Part shown: positions 41,757-51,490 of the stretch, in pieces | Layout: each line of letters begins with the position of its first letter | Numbering within the stretch: the first letter of the stretch is position 1 | Assembly: GCA_029203105.1 (NCBI GenBank) | Contig: CP119318.1 | Span: 696,501 to 760,500, forward strand | Direction: 5' to 3' | Length of the DNA: 64,000 nt | DNA from: Candidatus Kaistia colombiensis | GTDB lineage: Bacteria; Pseudomonadota; Alphaproteobacteria; Rhizobiales; Kaistiaceae | The notes under the pieces: model-generated | What the model saw: the letters and a program-made list of their open reading frames with translations, nothing else | The model's database searches: none | What the model was told of the DNA's origin: nothing | Translations under genes and position numbers: made by a program

Positions 41757-41831
41757 AATCCCTTTGCCTTGACCGGCAAGAGGCAGGTTCCTACCTTAGA
41801 ACCACTCTCCTCCATCCCTTTGAGGCTTGCC

Positions 41832-42152
41832 ATGGCGACTGCCAAAGTAACGGATAGTTCCTTCGACGCCGACGTTCTGGGGGCATCCGGCCCGGTCGTT
41901 GTCGATTTCTGGGCGGAATGGTGCGGACCCTGCCGCATGATCGCGCCGGCGCTGGAAGAGATCCAGACCGAGCTGGCCGGCAAGGTGACCATCGCCAAGC
42001 TCAACATCGACGAGAACCCGGACATTGCCGTGCGCTATGGCGTGCGCTCGATCCCGACGCTGATCCTGTTCAAGGACGGCGAACCGACCTCGATCCAGGT
42101 CGGCGCCGCGCCGAAGAGCCGTCTGGCCGACTGGATCAAGGGCGCGATCTGA
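41832..42152 (+). CDS. trxA: TrxA, thioredoxin 1
   Basis: A 106-residue thioredoxin with the active site WCGPC (Cys31 and Cys34) and the cis-proline loop SIPTL. It is the general cytoplasmic disulfide reductant, recycled by thioredoxin reductase. The frame is open to 41769, but the family starts at MATAKVTDSSF. It follows addA by 75 bases and is closed by a strong hairpin terminator. Confidence 0.97.
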   Translation: MATAKVTDSSFDADVLGASGPVVVDFWAEWCGPCRMIAPALEEIQTELAGKVTIAKLNIDENPDIAVRYGVRSIPTLILFKDGEPTSIQVGAAPKSRLADWIKGAI

Positions 42153-42179
42153 TCGCTCTCCGATCAGGTCTGGATATGG

Positions 42180-42206
42180 AAACGGGACCCTTTGGGTCCC
42201 GTTTTC
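42180..42206 (+). terminator. Intrinsic terminator after trxA
   Basis: AAACGGGACCC (42180-42190) and GGGTCCCGTTT (42194-42204) form an 11-bp stem with a TTT loop, followed by TCGTTT. It separates the divL-to-trxA transcription unit from the convergent folC-side operon. Confidence 0.85.
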
Positions 42207-42222
42207 GTTTGGATCGGCAGGT

Positions 42223-42244
42223 GGGTTAACAGAGGGGTTAACAG
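42223..42244. repeat. Two direct copies of GGGTTAACAG
   Basis: GGGTTAACAG occurs at 42223-42232 and 42235-42244, placing two GTTAAC palindromes 12 bases apart in the convergent trxA-folC gap. The spacing between the TTAA cores is eight bases, one more than a CtrA box, so no function is assigned. Confidence 0.5.
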
Positions 42245-42257
42245 CGCTCGTTCTCGG

Positions 42258-43589
42258 TCACGCTGGTAGCGTTCCGTTAGCGGCCAGCACCGTGCCGCCG
42301 AGATAGAGCGAGCCGCAGATCAGGATCCGCGGCGCGATGCCGGGCGGCAGCAGCTTCTTGATCGCGGCGAGCGCCGCCTCGACACCCGGCGTTGCCTCGG
42401 CGGCGAGCCCGGCGGCCTCGGCGGCGGCGGCGAGCTCGACCGGGTCACGGCCGGCATTGGAGCCCTCGATCGGCACTGTATAGACATGCCGCGCCAGCCC
42501 GGCGAAGGGCTGGAAGAAGCCGACCGGGTCCTTGGTCACCAGCATGCCGGCGATCAGATAGAGCGGCCGCGAGACGCGCTCCTCGAGATCGGCGACCGCC
42601 TCGGCGATCACCGCGCCGGCGCCCGGATTGTGGCCGCCGTCGAGCCAGATCTCGGCCTCGGCCGGCGCCAGGTCGACCAGTTTGCCGCTGGTGAGGCGTT
42701 GCATCCGCGCCGGCCATTCGACGCCTTGCAGCCCCGCCTCGATCGCCGCAACCGGCACGTCGAGGCTGGACCGGCGCAGCGCCGCGATGGCGGTGCCGGC
42801 GTTGACGAACTGGTGCCGGCCCGGCAGGCGCGGCGGCGGCAGGTCGAGCAGGCCGTCCTCGTCCTGGTAGACCAGCCGGCCGCGCTCGGCATGCGCCACC
42901 CAGTCCTGGTTGCCGAGGTATATCGGCGCCGCGAGACGGGCCGCGTCGCGCTCGATCACGTCGCGCACGATGGCGGGCTGCGGCGCGACCACGACCGGAC
43001 GGCCACGCTTGATGATGCCGGATTTCTCATGCGCGATGCCGTCGAGGGCGCTGCCGAAGAACTTTTCGTGGTCGACCGAGATCGGCGTGATCACGGCGAC
43101 GTCGGGCCGCTCGATGATGTTGGTGGCGTCGTAGCGTCCACCGAGGCCCACTTCGAGCAGCGTCACATCGGCCGGATGGTCGGCGAACAGCTTGAAGGCG
43201 GCGGCGGTGGTGATCTCGAAATGGGTGATCGGGGCGCCGTCATTGACCTTTTCGATGTCGAGCAGCGTGCCGACCAGCTCGTCCTCGTCGACGAAGCGGC
43301 CACCGCCCGGTCGGCCGAGGCGGATGCGTTCGTGGAAGCGGACGAGATGCGGCGAGGTGTAGACATGCACGGTCAGCCCGGCCGCCTCCAGCATGGCGCG
43401 CAGGAAGGCGGTGGTCGAGCCCTTGCCGTTGGTGCCGGCGATGTGCAGCACCGGGCCGAGCTTCGTCTGCGGATCGCCGAGCTTCGCCATCAGCGGCTTC
43501 AGCCGGTCGAGCGAGAGGTCGATCTCTTTCGGATGGAGCTGGAACAGGCGCTCCAGGATGACGGTGCTGCGGTCCATGATGCTGTCCAT
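42258..43589 (-). CDS. folC: FolC, bifunctional folylpolyglutamate/dihydrofolate synthase
   Basis: A 443-residue Mur-ligase-like ATPase that glutamylates folates and makes dihydrofolate. The P-loop is GTNGKGSTTAF and the DGGHNPGA motif lies in the C-terminal third. It is the last gene of the trpF-trpB-trpA-accD-folC string, the standard alphaproteobacterial order. The start at 43589 (MDSIMDRSTV) is favoured; a start four codons later is possible, while the further upstream open frame is not conserved. Confidence 0.94.
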   Translation of the reverse strand: MDSIMDRSTVILERLFQLHPKEIDLSLDRLKPLMAKLGDPQTKLGPVLHIAGTNGKGSTTAFLRAMLEAAGLTVHVYTSPHLVRFHERIRLGRPGGGRFVDEDELVGTLLDIEKVNDGAPITHFEITTAAAFKLFADHPADVTLLEVGLGGRYDATNIIERPDVAVITPISVDHEKFFGSALDGIAHEKSGIIKRGRPVVVAPQPAIVRDVIERDAARLAAPIYLGNQDWVAHAERGRLVYQDEDGLLDLPPPRLPGRHQFVNAGTAIAALRRSSLDVPVAAIEAGLQGVEWPARMQRLTSGKLVDLAPAEAEIWLDGGHNPGAGAVIAEAVADLEERVSRPLYLIAGMLVTKDPVGFFQPFAGLARHVYTVPIEGSNAGRDPVELAAAAEAAGLAAEATPGVEAALAAIKKLLPPGIAPRILICGSLYLGGTVLAANGTLPA

Positions 43590-43688
43590 GACGCGGTCCC
43601 CGTGGCGTGGAGACGATCCACGCAACGCCGGCGGCGGCCCGAAGGCCGCCGACCGTTATGATTGTGCTGTGTTGCCGCGTGGCGCCGA

Positions 43689-44618
43689 TCAGGACGCCAG
43701 CGCAACGTCCTGTGCTGGCGCCGGCTTGGCCTTCGCCTTGGCGCCGTTCGGCTTGTCGGCCGGCTTCACGGCCTGCGGACCGAGAATGCCGCAGAGGCGG
43801 GCGATCGTCTGGCGCAGCTCGTGACGATGGACGACCATGTCGACCATGCCGTGCTCGTGCAGGAATTCCGAGCGCTGGAAGCCCGGCGGCAGCTTCTCGC
43901 GGATCGTCTGCTCGATGACGCGCGGGCCGGCGAAGCCGATCAGCGCACCCGGTTCCGCGATCTGGATGTCGCCGAGCATCGCATAGGAGGCTGTGACGCC
44001 GCCGGTGGTCGGATTGGTCAGGACGACGATATAGGGGAGCCGCGCCTCGCGCAGAGCGATCGCCCCCGCCGTCGTGCGCGGCATCTGCATCAGCGACAGG
44101 ATGCCTTCCTGCATGCGCAGCCCGCCGCCGGAGGCGAACATCACGAAAGGCTGCCGCCGCTTCAGCGCCGCTTCCATGCCGGCGATGACCGCTTCGCCGG
44201 CGGCCATGCCGAGCGAACCGCCCATGAAGTCGAAATCCTGCACGGCGGTGACCATCGGCACACCTTCGACGGCGCCGGCGCCGACGAGGATGGCGTCCTG
44301 CAAACCGGTCTTGGTCCGGGCGTCCTTCAGGCGGTCGGTGTAGCGGCGCTCGTCGCGGAATTTCAGCGGATCGATCGCCACTTCCGGCACGGCGACGGCT
44401 TCATACTGGCCGTTGTCGAAGAAATAGGCGAGCCGCTTCGGCGCGCTCATGCGCATGTGATAGCCCGAATTCGGGATCACGTAATGGTTGGCCTCGAGAT
44501 CGCGATGGAACACCATCTCGCCGGTCTCGGGGCACTTGATCCAGAGGTTCTCGGGAACCTCGCGCTTGTTCAAGAGGCTCTTGATCTTCGGACGGACGAC
44601 GTCGTTGATCCAGTTCAT
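43689..44618 (-). CDS. accD: AccD, acetyl-CoA carboxylase carboxyltransferase subunit beta
   Basis: A 309-residue carboxyltransferase subunit that, with AccA, transfers CO2 from biotin to acetyl-CoA. The crotonase-fold core has the MFASGGGLRMQEG and TNPTTGGVTASYAM motifs. The N-terminal zinc ribbon of E. coli AccD is degenerate: only Cys29 of the four cysteines remains (KCPETGEM). This is common in Hyphomicrobiales. The C-terminus has a short Ala/Lys/Pro-rich tail. It lies between trpA and folC. Confidence 0.95.
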   Translation of the reverse strand: MNWINDVVRPKIKSLLNKREVPENLWIKCPETGEMVFHRDLEANHYVIPNSGYHMRMSAPKRLAYFFDNGQYEAVAVPEVAIDPLKFRDERRYTDRLKDARTKTGLQDAILVGAGAVEGVPMVTAVQDFDFMGGSLGMAAGEAVIAGMEAALKRRQPFVMFASGGGLRMQEGILSLMQMPRTTAGAIALREARLPYIVVLTNPTTGGVTASYAMLGDIQIAEPGALIGFAGPRVIEQTIREKLPPGFQRSEFLHEHGMVDMVVHRHELRQTIARLCGILGPQAVKPADKPNGAKAKAKPAPAQDVALAS

Positions 44619-44632
44619 CGCTTAATCCTTGT

Positions 44633-45475
44633 TCAGGCGGCGACCGATTTGCGGGAGGCGCGAACGCCGCCCGAAAGTTCGGATACGAGGGCCAGGACGG
44701 CGGGTACGGTGGCGGCCGTGGCGCGGCCCTCGCTGTCGAGCGAGGCGGCGACGGCCGAAACGATGGCCGAGCCGACCACGACGCCATCGGCATTCGCGCC
44801 GATCGCTGCTGCCTGCTCGGCTGTCCTGACGCCGAAACCGACGGCAACCGGTAGATGGGTGTGACGCTTGATCCGCGCAACGGATTCGGCGACGCGCGAC
44901 GCGTCGGGGGCTGCCGAACCGGTGATGCCGTTGATCGAGACGTAGTAGACGAAGCCCGACGTATTTTCGAGCACGGCGGGAAGCCGCTTGTCGTCGGTGG
45001 TCGGCGTGGCGAGGCGGATGAAGTTCAGCCCCGCTTCGAGCGCCGGAATGCAGAGCTCGTCATCGGCCTCCGGCGGGAGATCGACGATGATCAGCCCGTC
45101 GACGCCGGCGGCCTTGGCCTCGGCGACGAAGGCCTCCGGGCCGTGGCTGTAGATCGGGTTGTAATAGCCCATCAGCACGATCGGCGTCGCATCGTCAAAC
45201 TGGCGGAACTGGCGCACGAGATCGAGCGTCTTCACCAGAGTCTGGCCGCCCTTCAGCGCGCGCAGGCCGGCGGCCTGGATCGCCGGGCCGTCGGCCATCG
45301 GGTCGGAGAACGGCATGCCGAGCTCGATGACGTCGGCGCCGGCGGCCGGAAGGGCCTTCAGCAGCGCCAGCGTCGTGGCGGGATCGGGGTCGCCGGCGGT
45401 CATGAAGGTGACGAGCGCCGGCCGGCCTTCGGTCTTCAGGGCCGCGAAGCGGCGATCGATACGGGTTTCAGTCAT
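44633..45475 (-). CDS. trpA: TrpA, tryptophan synthase alpha chain
   Basis: A 280-residue TIM-barrel enzyme that releases indole from indole-3-glycerol phosphate. Family motifs include FMTAGDPD, ELGMPFSDPMADGP and GFGVRTAEQAAAI. It is intact, in contrast to trpB directly upstream. The same frame stays open into the broken trpB region, but the TETRIDRRFAALK start at 45475 is the true N-terminus. Confidence 0.95.
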   Translation of the reverse strand: MTETRIDRRFAALKTEGRPALVTFMTAGDPDPATTLALLKALPAAGADVIELGMPFSDPMADGPAIQAAGLRALKGGQTLVKTLDLVRQFRQFDDATPIVLMGYYNPIYSHGPEAFVAEAKAAGVDGLIIVDLPPEADDELCIPALEAGLNFIRLATPTTDDKRLPAVLENTSGFVYYVSINGITGSAAPDASRVAESVARIKRHTHLPVAVGFGVRTAEQAAAIGANADGVVVGSAIVSAVAASLDSEGRATAATVPAVLALVSELSGGVRASRKSVAA

Positions 45476-45494
45476 GGAACGTGCCGCCTCTTGC

Positions 45495-46716
45495 TCAGAT
45501 ATCCATACCGAGCAGCTTGCCCACAGTGTGGACGTCCTTGTCGCCGCGGCCGGAGAGATTGACGACGATGAGGTTGTCCTTCGGCCATGGTCGGCGCGAG
45601 CTTCGATCGCCTGCGCGATGCGCATGCGCCGATTCCAGCGCCGGGATGATGCCTTCGAGCGCGTGGCAGACCTGGAAGGCGTCGAGCGCCTCCTGGTCGG
45701 TCGCTCGGACGTAGGTGACGCGGCCGGTCGTCGTGCAGCCAGGAATGCTCGGGGCCGACGCCGGGATAGTCGAGGCCGGCCGAGATCGAATGCCCTCGAG
45801 GATCTGGCCGTCGCATCCTGCAGCAGATAGGTGCGGTTGCCGTGCAGCACGCCGGGGCGGCCGCCGGTCATCGAGGCCGCGTGGCCGTTCTCGACTGCGT
45901 CCGTGGCCGCCGGCTTCGACGCCGTAGATCTCGACGCCTTGGTCATCCAGGAACGGATGGAACAGCCCGATGGCATTCGAGCCGCCGCCGATGCAGGCGA
46001 TCAGCTGTCCGGCAGGCGGCCTTCCTGCTCCAGCATCTGCTGCGCGTCTCGATGCCGATCATCGACTGGAAGTCGCGCACCATCGCCGGATAGGGGTGCG
46101 GACCGGCCGCCGTGCCGATGAGATAATAGGTGTCGTCGACATTGGTGACCCAGTCGCGCAGCGCCTCGTTCATGGCGTCCTTGAGCGTGCCGGTGCCGGC
46201 GTGACCGGATTGACCGTCGGCGCCGAGCAGCTTCATGCGGAAGACGTTGGGCGCCTGACGCTCGACGTCGGTCGCGCCCATATAGACGACGCATTGCAGG
46301 CCGAAGCGGGCGCAGACGTCGCCGAGGCGACGCCATGCTGGCCGGCGCCGGTCTCGGCGATGATCCGCTTCTTGCCCATGCGCTGCGCGAGCAGGATCTG
46401 GCCGAGGCAGTTGTTGATCTTGTGGCGAGCCGGTGTGGTTCAGCTCCTCGCGCTTGAAGATAGATCTTGCGCGCCGCCGAGATGCTCGGTCAGGCGCTCG
46501 GCGAAATAGAGCGTCGAGGGCCGGCCGGCATAATAGGCTCAGAGCGCCTGCATCTCGCCTTGAAGGCGGGATCCGCCTTGGCGTCGTCATAGGCCTCTGC
46601 AGTTCGAGGATCAGCGGCATCAGCGTCTCGGCGACGAAGCGGCCGCCGAAGATGCCGAAAAATCCCGTTTCGTCCGGGCCGGTCTTGTAGGAATTGGGCT
46701 GGACAGGAGCGGTCAC
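45495..46716 (-). pseudogene. trpB: TrpB, tryptophan synthase beta chain (many frameshifts)
   Basis: TrpB is recognisable only piecewise. A GTG start at 46716 begins TAPVQPNSYKTGPDETGFFG; later pieces include KREELNHTG, CARFGLQCVVYMGATDVERQ and VDDTYYLIGTAAGPHPYPAM; the end GRGDKDVHTVGKLLGMDI precedes the stop at 45495-45497. At least a dozen single-base insertions and deletions (for example near 46599, 46560, 46450, 46310, 46220, 46045, 45995 and 45800), plus a TGG-to-TGA change near 46533, break the frame. Correcting them yields a nearly perfect family sequence with the PLP-binding GSHKINN block. This suggests read errors rather than gene decay. Confidence 0.85.
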
Positions 46717-47407
46717 GACGAAATCCTCTCGCCGGCAATCATCCGGCCTTGCTCAGGGTTGGGTCGAAAGCCGCGAATGGCGGCGATGAAAGCTCGGATC
46801 CGGTCCGGGTCCTTTATCCCGGGCGCGCTTTCCACGCCCGACGAAACATCAACGCCGATGGGCCGCGCCAGCGCGAGCGCCTCCGCGACATTGTCGAGAT
46901 CGAGCCCACCGGAAAGCATGATAGGCAAGGCCGGGGTCAAGCGCATCGAGCAGATGCCAGTCGAACGGCACGCCATTGCCGCCGGGAAGCGTCGCGCCCT
47001 TCGGGGGCTTGGCATCGAGCAGCAGCCGGTCGGCGACTTCGGCATAGGCGTCGAGCGCGGCCAGGTCAGCCGCTTCGCGGATGCCGATCGCCTTCAGTAC
47101 CTTGACGGCCGAAACGCTGCCGCACCTCGGCGACACGCTCGACGCTCTCGCTGCCATGCAGCTGCAGCCAGTCCGGCTTGACCGTCTCGACGATCTCGGC
47201 GAGGCGGGCGTCGTCCATGTCGACGGTCAGGGCGACGACATCGGCCCTGCCGCGAGCCTGGTTGGCCAGGGCGCTGGCGCGCTCGATCGAGACAAAGCGC
47301 GGGCTCTTCGGAAAAAACACAAGGCCGATCATGTCGGCGCCGGCGGCAAGCGCGGCGTCGAGCGTGTCCTCGGTCGAAAGACCGCAGATTTTGATGATCA
47401 CGGTCAT
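46713..47407 (-). pseudogene. trpF: TrpF, phosphoribosylanthranilate isomerase (two frameshifts)
   Basis: The N-terminal part (IIKICGLSTEDTLDAAL, GLVFFPKSPRFV) is intact up to VAEVRQRFG. There an extra base near 47108-47111 shifts the frame to KVLKAIGIREAADLAALD. A second +1 shift lies in the GGGG run at 46933-46936 (plus strand), after which PIMLSGGLDLDNVAEAL and the end ERISS continue. The corrected length is about 230 residues, normal for TrpF. The stop overlaps the trpB GTG start (GTGA). Confidence 0.85.
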
Positions 47408-47650
47408 GGGATCACGGTCATGGCTTCACGATCAGCGGCAATTTTCATGGTCATAGCTTGGCGCAACGGTTTGGCACGAAAGCGGCGGCAAGTCCAAGAA
47501 AAGTCCGAGCCGGCGCGAGGGGGAGAACATGGGATCCCGGCCGGCGCGGCGGCATCGATCGCGGGCAGAACGCTCAACCCCGCCGGCGCGGCGCCAATCG
47601 GCCCGCTGGCTCGTTTCACGTGAAAAGGCCCGGGAACGGCGCGGTTGGCC

Positions 47651-47989
47651 TCAGGCGGCGCGGCGCGGCGTCGGCAGCGTGGTCGCCGGGCTGGCGGCGG
47701 CGCGATACTGCGCATTCTCGCGCTTCGCGTCCTGGAGCTCGTGGCGGAGACGGCGGCTCTGCCGACGCCATCGGCCCTGGCCGAGCCAGGTGCCGACGCC
47801 ACCGATGACGATGCCGAGCGCGATGGCAGCGAAGATCAGGACGAAGAGCGGCATGCTGATGACGACCGCCGGATCAGCCGAGTTGAACGGATCCAGCGAC
47901 AGCACCACGGCATGGCGATTGGCGACCGACAGCGCCACCGCGATGATTGCGATCGGAACCAGAATGACGACCGCAAGAATCTTCTTCAT
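47651..47989 (-). CDS. LapA-domain inner-membrane protein
   Basis: A 112-residue LapA/DUF1049 protein with two transmembrane helices (about residues 4-24 and 40-65) and a charged, coiled-coil-like C-terminal cytoplasmic tail with LRHELQDAKRENAQ. In E. coli the related LapA/LapB system regulates LPS synthesis through FtsH and LpxC; here only the family assignment is supported. GAGGCGG upstream fits the ATG at 47989. It lies downstream of ihfB, as in other alphaproteobacteria. Confidence 0.85.
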   Translation of the reverse strand: MKKILAVVILVPIAIIAVALSVANRHAVVLSLDPFNSADPAVVISMPLFVLIFAAIALGIVIGGVGTWLGQGRWRRQSRRLRHELQDAKRENAQYRAAASPATTLPTPRRAA

Positions 47990-48114
47990 CGATACCGCCT
48001 CAAGCAGGGCGCCCGGAAGGCCTCGGCCGATCCGGACGGGATCACCCGCCAATAAAACACCCGAGATCCCATTTGGTTCAACCGGCGGAGCGCCGCCGAC
48101 CGAACCGGCCGCGA

Positions 48115-48399
48115 TCAGTCGCCGTCGTTGAGACGCTCGCGCATCTCCTTGCCGGTCTTGAAGAACGGCACGTATTTCTCCGTGACCTCGACCTTCGAGC
48201 CGGTGCGCGGGTTTCGTCCCTGGCGCGCCGGGCGGTTCTTCACGGAAAACGCCCCAAAGCCGCGCAGTTCCACCCGATCGCCACGGGCCAGCGCATCGAT
48301 GATCTCGTCGAGGATCGAGTTCACGATGTGCTCGACATCCCGTTGATAGAGATGCGGATTCTGCTCGGCGATCTTCTGCACCAGTTCGGATTTGATCAC
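48115..48399 (-). CDS. ihfB: IhfB, integration host factor subunit beta
   Basis: A 94-residue HU/IHF-family DNA-bending protein. The family motif is VELRGFGAFSVKNRPARQGRNP, whose beta-arm with the Arg/Pro tip enters the DNA minor groove. Position after sppA and rpsA matches the beta subunit (himD). IHF shapes promoters, origins and recombination sites. The start overlaps the sppA stop. Confidence 0.95.
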   Translation of the reverse strand: MIKSELVQKIAEQNPHLYQRDVEHIVNSILDEIIDALARGDRVELRGFGAFSVKNRPARQGRNPRTGSKVEVTEKYVPFFKTGKEMRERLNDGD

Positions 48400-49397
48400 C
48401 GTGGAGCCCCCTCAGCGTTCAGACCGGACGGAGCGTGCCAAACGGATAGGAGACCGTCAAGCTGGAGTCTGGTCGGGATCAGGCCGGCGAGGCCGGCCGC
48501 CTGCATCCAATCCGGCGCGAAGCCGGCTCCGCGCGCCAGCCAGGTGAAGGCGGCGCTGGCGAAGGAGAACGGGCTGGAGCTGCCCTCGGGCTCCCAGTCG
48601 AGCACCCGCAGCCGCGCATCGACGCCCCGCTTGGTGGTGAGCCAGGCGATGGCGGCTTCCTCGCCGCCGATCTCGTCGATCAGGCCGACGTCGAGCGCCT
48701 GGCGGCCGGAATAGACCCGGCCGTCGGAAAGCGCGAGCGCCTTGGGCCGGTCGAGCTTGCGGCGCTCGGCGACGATGTCGACGAACCAGTTGTAGGTGTC
48801 GCGGATCATGCCGTCGATGACGGCGAGCGACTCGGGTGAGGGCGGCGCGAAGGGCGACGGCGCGGCCTTCAGCGGCGACGACTTCACCTCGGTCAGCTTG
48901 ATGCCGAGCTTGTCCATCGCGCCGCTGACCTCCGGCGACTGGAACAGCACGCCGATCGAGCCGGTGATCGAGGTGCGGTAGGCGACGATGTGGTCGGCGG
49001 CGATGGCGGTCATGTAGGCGGCCGAGGCGCCGACGGTGCGGATCGCGGCGACGGTCGGCTTCTCGGCCGAAAGCTTGCGGATCGCCTCGTAGAGGGCTTC
49101 GCCGCCGGCGGTGGCGCCGCCACCGGAATTGATCGAGACGATGACGCCCTGCACGGCGTCGCTCTTGGCGATCTTGTCGATCAGGTCGAGTTCGGCCCGG
49201 TTTTCCGAGATGAAGCCGGAAATCGTCAGCCGGGCGATGTGCGGGCGCGAGCGCCCGGCAATCCCGTCCGGTCCGGCCGCGAGCAGGCCGCCGCCGACAA
49301 GGGCGAGGGCCGCCGCGACGAAGGCGAGGATGCGCCAGGTGGTCAGCTTTCGCCTGAGGCGTCGGCGATCAAGGATCTGATCCGCGTCGATGCTCAT
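48396..49397 (-). CDS. sppA: SppA, signal peptide peptidase
   Basis: A 333-residue S49-family membrane serine protease of the short, single-domain type. A transmembrane anchor at about residues 22-42 precedes the catalytic domain. The nucleophile serine is in TVGASAAYMTA, and the general-base lysine is in EVKSSPLKAAPSPF. It degrades cleaved signal peptides. It lies between rpsA and ihfB and overlaps ihfB by four bases. Confidence 0.93.
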   Translation of the reverse strand: MSIDADQILDRRRLRRKLTTWRILAFVAAALALVGGGLLAAGPDGIAGRSRPHIARLTISGFISENRAELDLIDKIAKSDAVQGVIVSINSGGGATAGGEALYEAIRKLSAEKPTVAAIRTVGASAAYMTAIAADHIVAYRTSITGSIGVLFQSPEVSGAMDKLGIKLTEVKSSPLKAAPSPFAPPSPESLAVIDGMIRDTYNWFVDIVAERRKLDRPKALALSDGRVYSGRQALDVGLIDEIGGEEAAIAWLTTKRGVDARLRVLDWEPEGSSSPFSFASAAFTWLARGAGFAPDWMQAAGLAGLIPTRLQLDGLLSVWHAPSGLNAEGAPR

Positions 49398-49522
49398 TCC
49401 TACGCTCCCGGTCGATCTCGAAGACCCTGAACGGGTTATATGTTTTGCCCTGTGAAATCAAACAAGCCCGCCGCGTCGGAGGCCTGCCGGCATCGGCGAT
49501 CGGGCAAAAGGCGGTCCGAAAC

Positions 49523-49552
49523 GAAAACGCCCCGGACGAGCCGGGGCGTTTC
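49523..49552 (-). terminator. Intrinsic terminator after rpsA
   Basis: On the minus strand AAACGCCCCGG and CCGGGGCGTTT form an 11-bp stem with a 5-base CTCGT loop, followed by TCGTTTCGG. It lies just downstream of the rpsA stop and upstream of sppA. Confidence 0.85.
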
Positions 49553-49574
49553 CTTGGTTCGGTGGGACGGAAGA

Positions 49575-51280
49575 TTACTCTTCGTTGTCCTGACGGGCCT
49601 TGAGGGCTGCGCCGAGGATGTCGCCGAGCGAGGCACCCGAATCCGACGAGCCGTACTGGGCAACCGCTTCCTTCTCTTCGGCCATTTCCAGCGCCTTGAT
49701 CGAGACGGCGACCTTGCGGGCCTTCTTGTCGAAGTTGGTGATGCGTGCGTCGACCTTCTCGCCAACGGCGAAACGCTCCGGACGCTGCTCCGAACGGTCA
49801 CGCGACAGATCGGCGCGACGGATGAAGGTAGGTCAGGTCGCTGTCGGCGATCCGGACTTCCAGGCCGCCTTCCGTCACTGCGGTGATCTCGCAGGTGACG
49901 ACAGCACCCTTGCGCAGCTCGCCGGAAGCTTCGACGAACGGATCGCCGCCGACCTGCTTGATGCCGAGCGAGATACGCTCCTTGTCGATGTCGACGTCGA
50001 GCACCTGGGCCTTGACGATATCGCCACGGCTTGTACTCGTCGATGACCTGCTCGCCCGGACGGTTCCAGTCGAGATCCGACAGGTGGACCATGCCGTCCA
50101 CGTCGCCGTCGAGGCCGATGAACAGGCCGAACTCGGTCTTGTTCTTGACTTCGCCTTCGAACGATCGTGCCGATCGGGAACTTCTCGGAGAAGCTCTCCC
50201 ACGGGTTCGACAGGGTCTGCTTGAGGCCGAGCGAGATGCGGCGCTTCACCGGATCGACTTCGAGGATCATGACCTCGACCTCCTGCGAGGTCGAGACGAT
50301 CTTGCCCGGATGAACGTTCTTCTTCGTCCAGGACATCTCGGAGACGTGGATCAGGCCTTCGATGCCCGGCTCCAGCTCGACGAACGCACCGTAGTCGGTG
50401 ATGTTCGTGACGCGGCCCGAGAACTTGGCCTGAACCGGATACTTGGCTTCGATGCCCGACCACGGATCGGCCTCGCAGCTGCTTCATGCCGAGCGAGATA
50501 CGGTGCGTCTCATGGTTGATCGCGGATGATCTGCACGCGGACGGTCTGGCCGATCGAGAGCACCTCGGTCGGATGGTTGACGCGGCGCCACGCGATGTCG
50601 GTGACGTGCAGCAGGCCATCGATGCCGCCGAGGTCGACGAACGCACCGTAGTCGGTGATGTTCTTGACGACGCCTTCGATGATCTGACCTTCTTCGAGGC
50701 TCTGGACGAGCTCCGAGCGCTGCTCAGCGCGGGTCTCTTCAAGCACGGTACGACGCGAGACGACGATGTTGCCGCGACGCTTGTCCATCTTGAGGATCTG
50801 GAAGGGCTGCGGCGTGTGCATCAGCGGGCCGACGTCGCGCACCGGGCGGATGTCGACCTGCGAACGCGGCAGGAAGGCGACGGCGCCGTCCAGATCGACG
50901 GTGAAGCCACCCTTGACCTGGTTGAAGATAACGCCCGTGACCTTCTCGTTCTTGTTGAACTGCTCCTCGAGACGGATCCAGCTCTCTTCGCGGCGAGCCT
51001 TGTCGCGCGAGAGAACGGCTTCGCCGAGAGCATTTTCAACGCGCTCGAGATAAACCTCGACCACATCGCCGACCTTGAGCGCGTTTTCGCGGCCCGGGCC
51101 GTTGAATTCCTTGAGAGCCACGCGGCCTTCGGTCTTGAGCCCGACGTCGATGACGGCGAGGTCCTTCTCGATAGCGACGATCGTACCCTTGACGACGCTG
51201 CCCTCGAAAAGGTCTTCGTTGGCGAAGGACTCTTCGAGAAGGGCGGCGAAATCTTCGCGGGACGGATTGGTAACTGCCAT
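49575..51280 (-). pseudogene. rpsA: RpsA, 30S ribosomal protein S1 (five single-base insertions)
   Basis: Ribosomal protein S1 with six S1 domains, beginning MAVTNPSREDFAALLEESFA at 51280. The frame is broken by single extra bases near 50521, 50479, 50162, 50029 and 49831. Removing them gives exactly 1,701 bases (566 residues), the normal length, ending KARQDNEE, with undamaged segments such as RINHETHRISLGMKQL. S1 recruits mRNA to the 30S subunit and is essential in Gram-negative bacteria, so the defects are almost certainly sequence errors. A promoter-like site lies about 200 bases upstream. Confidence 0.92.
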
Positions 51281-51490
51281 GAAATCTCCTGGTGCCATTT
51301 CTGGCGTGCGTCGGCGGTTGGTGTTGCTAAAACCCGTGATCACGATCCTGCCCTCGACGGAAATCGGGGCAACCGCATGTGGCGGACCGACGCTTCCGGA
51401 CCGGGATTCGGGTGTTCTTCCATGAAATTCCGACGCCGGCGCCACATCCAGGGGATGCACGTCAACGTCAAAACTTCGCAGATCTGGGGC

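Noticed and set aside
45495..46716. trpB as a true decaying pseudogene
   Set aside because: Corrected sequence shows almost no missense change, trpA downstream is intact, and neighbouring essential rpsA has the same type of errors.
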